From contig JAQXNQ010000062.1 of assembly GCA_029098085.1 (NCBI GenBank), positions 1-8,835 of the forward strand: 8,835 nt of DNA, given 5' to 3'. This document shows positions 5,838 through 8,835 of the stretch, piece by piece. Origin of the DNA: Oscillospiraceae bacterium (GTDB lineage Bacteria; Bacillota; Clostridia; Oscillospirales; Ruminococcaceae). The position numbers and the translations under genes are program-made. The notes beneath the pieces were generated by a model. The model saw only the letters and a program-made list of their open reading frames with translations. It was not told the origin of the DNA and did not search any database. Within the stretch, counting starts at the first letter, position 1. Each line of letters starts with the position of its first letter.

Positions 5838-7097
5838 TCAGTCCACCAGCTCCGGATCTTCGCAGACCACCCAGGGCAGACCCCACTGATTCAGGGCTTC
5901 CATGTAAGGATCGGGATCGAAGTCCTCAGTGTTGAAGACGCCGGGACGTCTCCACTGGCCATTCATCACCAGCATGGCACCGATCATGGCCGGTACGCCG
6001 GTGGTATAGGAGATGGCCTGAGAGCCCACCTCTTTATAGCATTCCTGATGGTCGCAGACATTGTAGATATAGAGGGTTTTCTCCTTGCCGTCCTTCAGAC
6101 CGGTGAAGATGCAGCCGATGTTGGTCTTGCCCACGGTGCGGGGGCCCAGGGTGGCGGGATCGGGCAGCAGAGCCTTGAGGAACTGGATGGGGACGATTTC
6201 CTGTCCCTGGAAGGAGATGGGGGTGGTGGACAGCATGCCCACGTTCTCCAGACATTTCATGTGGGTCAGGTAGCTCTGGCCAAAGGTCATGAAGAAGCGG
6301 ATCCGTTTGACGCCGGGAATGTTTTTGGCCAGGGATTCGATTTCCTCGTGATGCAGCAGGTACATATCCTTTTTGCCCACCTGGGGGAAGTCGTATTCCC
6401 GCTTGATGGCCATGGGCTCGGTCTCCACCCAGTGGCCGTTCTCCCAGTAGGAGCCGTTGGCAGACACCTCCCGGAGGTTGATCTCGGGGTTGAAGTTGGT
6501 GGCGAAGGGATAGCCGTGATCGCCGCCGTTGCAGTCCAGAATGTCGATGGTGTGGATCTCGTCAAAGTAATGCTTCAGGGCGTAGGCGGCAAAGACGCTG
6601 GTGACGCCGGGATCAAAGCCGGTGCCCAGCAGGGCGGTCAGACCGGCTTCTTTGTATTTCTCCTCATAGGCCCACTGCCAGGAATAGTCAAAATAGGCGG
6701 TGAAGCCCTTTTCGGCGCAGCGCTTTTCATAAACGGCCCGCCAGGCGGGATCGTCGGTGTTTTCGCACTCATAGTTGGCGGTGTCCACATAGTGGACGCC
6801 GGTGGCCAGGCAGGCATCCATGATAGTCAGATCCTGATAGGGCAGCGCCAGGTTGAGCACCAGATCGGGTTTGACCTCGTTGATCAGGGCGATCAGCTGA
6901 TTTACATCGTCGGCATCCACCTGAGCGGTGGTGATTTTGGTGGCGGTGGTGCCGGAGAGCTTATCCCGCAGGGCGTCGCACTTGGATTTGGTGCGGCTGG
7001 CGATGCAGATTTCCTCGAAAACGGCGCTGTTCTGGCAGCATTTGTGGATGGCAACGGAGGCAACGCCGCCGCAGCCGATGATCAGGGCTTTTCCCAT
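5838..7097 (-). CDS. Carboxy(nor)spermidine dehydrogenase, saccharopine dehydrogenase family
   Basis: A 419-residue NAD(P)H-dependent enzyme. The family reductively condenses L-aspartate-beta-semialdehyde with a diamine (putrescine or diaminopropane, or agmatine in the carboxyaminopropylagmatine variant) to form a carboxylated polyamine. The Rossmann motif is at the extreme N-terminus (I-I-G-C-G-G-V-A-S, residues 6-14) with S-R-T (34-36) at the end of the second strand. L-N-L-A-L-P-Y (81-87), H-Y-V-D-T-A-N-Y-E (102-110), G-T-G-F-D-P-G-V-T-S (158-167) and N-G-G-D-H-G-Y-P-F (190-198) are typical of the polyamine branch rather than of lysine-pathway saccharopine dehydrogenases. The start at 7097 is chosen from AGGAGG (7106-7111), 8 nt upstream; an open frame runs on to 7253 but overlaps speB. 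Its stop is one base before the nspC start, and the pair act consecutively. The 52-nt gap to speB is AT-rich, unlike the other junctions in this operon. Reaction type is secure, exact amine substrate is not. Confidence 0.92.
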   Translation of the reverse strand: MGKALIIGCGGVASVAIHKCCQNSAVFEEICIASRTKSKCDALRDKLSGTTATKITTAQVDADDVNQLIALINEVKPDLVLNLALPYQDLTIMDACLATGVHYVDTANYECENTDDPAWRAVYEKRCAEKGFTAYFDYSWQWAYEEKYKEAGLTALLGTGFDPGVTSVFAAYALKHYFDEIHTIDILDCNGGDHGYPFATNFNPEINLREVSANGSYWENGHWVETEPMAIKREYDFPQVGKKDMYLLHHEEIESLAKNIPGVKRIRFFMTFGQSYLTHMKCLENVGMLSTTPISFQGQEIVPIQFLKALLPDPATLGPRTVGKTNIGCIFTGLKDGKEKTLYIYNVCDHQECYKEVGSQAISYTTGVPAMIGAMLVMNGQWRRPGVFNTEDFDPDPYMEALNQWGLPWVVCEDPELVD

Positions 7098-7105
7098 GGA
7101 TGATT

Positions 7106-7111
7106 CCTCCT
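7106..7111 (-). promoter_or_regulatory. Ribosome binding site fixing the dehydrogenase start
   Basis: AGGAGG on the minus strand, 8 nt before the ATG at 7097. It lies in the 52-nt AT-rich gap after speB and argues against any start further upstream inside speB. Confidence 0.85.
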
Positions 7112-7149
7112 GTGAAATAGAATGATGAAATGAAATACAGATGGCGGGC

Positions 7150-8010
7150 TTATCGTCTGGCTGACAGAGCCAGCAGCATTTCCCGGATGATTTTGCAGGC
7201 CGTGGCGGTGGAAGCGCCGGTGGGGTCATAGGCGGGACAGAGCTCGTTGACATCGCAGCCCACCACGTTTGCTTCGCTGCAGACGGTGAGAACGGCGGTC
7301 AGCAGCTGTTTGAAAAAGACGCCGCCCGCCTCGGGGGTGCCGGTGCCTGGAAAGACCGACGGATCCAGCACATCCAGATCCAGCGTAAAGTAAACCGGTT
7401 TATCCCGCAGCAGATCCACCGTGCGGCCCAGACCTTCAAAATCGAATTTCCGGGTGTGGACATGGTCTCTCGCCCACTGGAATTCCGGGCGGTCGCCGGA
7501 GCGGATGCCGAACTGGTAGATCCGGTCGTCCCCCAGAATATCCCAGCACCGGCGGATGACGGTGGCGTGGGAAAGCCGGGCGCCCAGATAATCGTCCCGG
7601 AGATCGGTGTGGGCATCAAAGTGAATGATGCGCAGGTCGGGATAATGTCGGGCGGCGGCGCGAACCGCTCCCAGGGTCACCAGATGTTCGCCGCCGATCA
7701 TCAGCGGCAGCTTGCCGTCGCTGAGAATCGTGTCAGCCCGCTGCTCAATGGCCTCCAGGGCTTTGGAGGAATCGCCGAAGCAGAGCTCCAGATCCCCGCT
7801 GTCAAAGATCCGGCAGTCGGTCAGATCCCGGTCCTGATAGGGACTGTAGGTCTCCAGACCGAAGGATTCAGCCCGGATCGTCCGGCTGGCAAAGCGGGTG
7901 CCCGGGCGGAAGGAGGTGGTGGAGTCATAGGGGGCGCCGAACAGCACGATGTTCGCGTCCCCGTATTCCGCATCGCAGCCCAGAAAGGTTTCAACGTTTT
8001 TACTCAACAT
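7150..8010 (-). CDS. speB: Agmatinase-family ureohydrolase (agmatinase or aminopropylagmatine ureohydrolase)
   Basis: A 286-residue binuclear manganese ureohydrolase of the arginase/agmatinase family. It hydrolyses agmatine to putrescine plus urea, or N1-aminopropylagmatine to spermidine plus urea. The metal ligands are all visible: H109 (G-G-E-H), D132, H134 and D136 (F-D-A-H-T-D), and D211 and D213 (L-D-L-D-V-L-D-P-S). S-H-A (147-149) and E256 in D-V-N-E complete the active-site signature. A C-terminal T-x-T-A-C-K segment is typical of the bacterial SpeB group. The start overlaps the speE reading frame by 11 bp, with GAGGAG about 10 nt upstream inside speE, so the two are co-translated. Its place between an aminopropyltransferase and the dehydrogenase/NspC pair means it could act before or after aminopropyl transfer. 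No arginine decarboxylase lies in the window; it may be beyond the right edge. Confidence 0.9.
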   Translation of the reverse strand: MLSKNVETFLGCDAEYGDANIVLFGAPYDSTTSFRPGTRFASRTIRAESFGLETYSPYQDRDLTDCRIFDSGDLELCFGDSSKALEAIEQRADTILSDGKLPLMIGGEHLVTLGAVRAAARHYPDLRIIHFDAHTDLRDDYLGARLSHATVIRRCWDILGDDRIYQFGIRSGDRPEFQWARDHVHTRKFDFEGLGRTVDLLRDKPVYFTLDLDVLDPSVFPGTGTPEAGGVFFKQLLTAVLTVCSEANVVGCDVNELCPAYDPTGASTATACKIIREMLLALSARR

Positions 8011-8835
8011 CGCGCAGCAGCTCCTCTACATAGGCCGGCAGGGCAAAGGCCCCGGCATGCAGCCTTGTGGTGTAATAGCGGGTGCCGATCCCCCGCAGGT
8101 TCCAGGCGGCAGCGTTCAGGTCGTGCACCGGATGATACCGCTTGGAGGCAAATCCGAACAGCCAGTGTCCGGAGGGATAGGTGGGACTGTGGGCCTGATA
8201 GACCCGGCTGATGGGAAAGCTCTCCACGATCCGCTTGTGAGCCCGCTGCATGGCGGCAGCGTCCTCCTCGTAAAAGGGGCTTTCATGCTGATTGACCATG
8301 ATGCCGTCTTCCTTCAGGGCTTTGTAGCAGTTGCCGTAAAACTCCTTGGTGAAGAGGCCTTCGCCCGGGCCGAAGGGGTCGGTGGAATCCACAATGATCA
8401 GATCATATTCGTTTTCCCGGGAACGAATGAAGCGGAGCCCATCCTCATAGAAAATGTGCACCCGCGGGTCATCCAGCCGGCAGGCGGTCTGGGGCAGGTA
8501 TTTGCGGCAGACCTCCACCACCAGCGGGTCGATCTCCACCATGTGGATTTCTTCGACGGTTTCGTAGCGGGTCAGCTCCCGGATGACGCCGCCGTCCCCT
8601 GCGCCGATGACCAGCACCCGCTTGACCGACGGATGAACCGCCATGGGCACATGCACCATCATTTCGTGATAGATAAACTCGTCCCGTTCGCTGAGCATCA
8701 TATAGCCGTCCAGAGTCAGAAACCGGCCGAACTCCTTGGACTCGAAGACGTCGATCCGCTGAAATTCGCTCTGGCCGCTGTACAGCTGCCGGTTGACCCG
8801 AATGGAGAGCTTGACATTCGGCGTGTGGCGCTCGG
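8000..8835 (-). CDS. speE: Polyamine aminopropyltransferase (spermidine synthase), 5' end cut by window edge
   Basis: The frame stays open from the stop at 8000-8002 to the right edge, giving 277 visible residues. The start codon lies outside the window. The first visible residues are E-R-H-T-P-N-V-K-L, which in SpeE proteins sit close to the N-terminus, so probably fewer than ten residues are missing. The family transfers the aminopropyl group of decarboxylated SAM to putrescine, or to agmatine in some bacteria. Visible motifs are Y-S-G-Q-S-E-F-Q-R-I-D-V-F-E-S near the start, L-D-G-Y-M...D-E-F-x-Y-H-E-M-M-V-H-V-P, the SAM-site G-A-G-D-G-G, V-E-I-D, and D-S-T-D-P-F-G-P with its catalytic Asp. 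An internal ATG at 8701 would remove the N-terminal beta domain and is not the real start. It overlaps speB by 11 bp and is the most upstream gene of the polyamine operon visible here. No speD, needed for its donor, is in the window. Confidence 0.93.
   Translation of the reverse strand, partial: ERHTPNVKLSIRVNRQLYSGQSEFQRIDVFESKEFGRFLTLDGYMMLSERDEFIYHEMMVHVPMAVHPSVKRVLVIGAGDGGVIRELTRYETVEEIHMVEIDPLVVEVCRKYLPQTACRLDDPRVHIFYEDGLRFIRSRENEYDLIIVDSTDPFGPGEGLFTKEFYGNCYKALKEDGIMVNQHESPFYEEDAAAMQRAHKRIVESFPISRVYQAHSPTYPSGHWLFGFASKRYHPVHDLNAAAWNLRGIGTRYYTTRLHAGAFALPAYVEELLRDVE

Noticed and set aside
5814..7103. A 429-codon open frame on the plus strand opposite the carboxyspermidine dehydrogenase
   Set aside because: Antisense to a gene with clear motifs over its full length; the translation is Gly/Val/Ala-rich without recognisable domains.
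7098..7253. A 52-residue N-terminal extension of the dehydrogenase
   Set aside because: It overlaps the 3' end of speB, is Pro-rich, and would push the Rossmann motif away from its usual place at the N-terminus.
1..8835. Mobile elements, CRISPR arrays, tRNA/rRNA, att sites
   Set aside because: No transposase, integrase, regularly spaced repeats or RNA-gene signatures were seen on either strand.

Overview
The window is GC-rich, densely packed bacterial chromosome with small gaps, strong AGGAGG-type ribosome binding sites and no mobile DNA. An ECF-transporter S component, a type III pantothenate kinase, a fused CoaBC and an NspC-type spermidine route together suggest a GC-rich anaerobic Firmicute, most likely a gut Clostridia/Oscillospiraceae member. 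The taxonomy is inferred from gene content and style, not from a marker gene.

Layout. Two functional blocks face each other. Positions 56-4484 form a coenzyme A block built around a divergent promoter region (about 3159-3248). Leftward on the minus strand run a probable pantothenate ECF-transporter S component (2369-3052), an intact-looking type III pantothenate kinase coaX (1561-2337), a second CoaX-like gene overlapping it by 4 bp (800-1564), a terminator hairpin (761-795) and a DUF2461 gene (56-739). Rightward runs coaBC (3288-4484). Positions 4709-8835 form a polyamine block, all on the minus strand: speE (entering from the right edge and lacking only a few N-terminal residues), speB, a carboxy(nor)spermidine dehydrogenase of the saccharopine dehydrogenase family, and nspC. 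The two blocks converge on a strong bidirectional terminator with a 16-bp stem (4638-4683).

How the genes fit together. The first block would import pantothenate (S component), phosphorylate it (CoaX) and carry 4'-phosphopantothenate to 4'-phosphopantetheine (CoaBC). No pantothenate synthesis gene is seen here, which fits reliance on uptake. The second block would make spermidine. It encodes both a SAM-dependent aminopropyltransferase (SpeE) and the aspartate-semialdehyde-dependent pair (dehydrogenase plus NspC), with a ureohydrolase (SpeB) between them.

Most interesting points. The second CoaX aligns to the first without gaps (about 51% identity by hand count) but has lost the Asp-Arg of the GxDR catalytic motif and parts of two nucleotide-binding motifs. 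It is a translationally coupled probable pseudo-enzyme, and a heterodimer or regulatory partner is the leading hypothesis. The polyamine operon encodes two different aminopropyl-donor chemistries in one transcript. The divergent pantothenate promoter region holds a 7-bp-arm inverted repeat that could be a shared operator. No tRNA, rRNA, CRISPR or insertion sequence was recognised.
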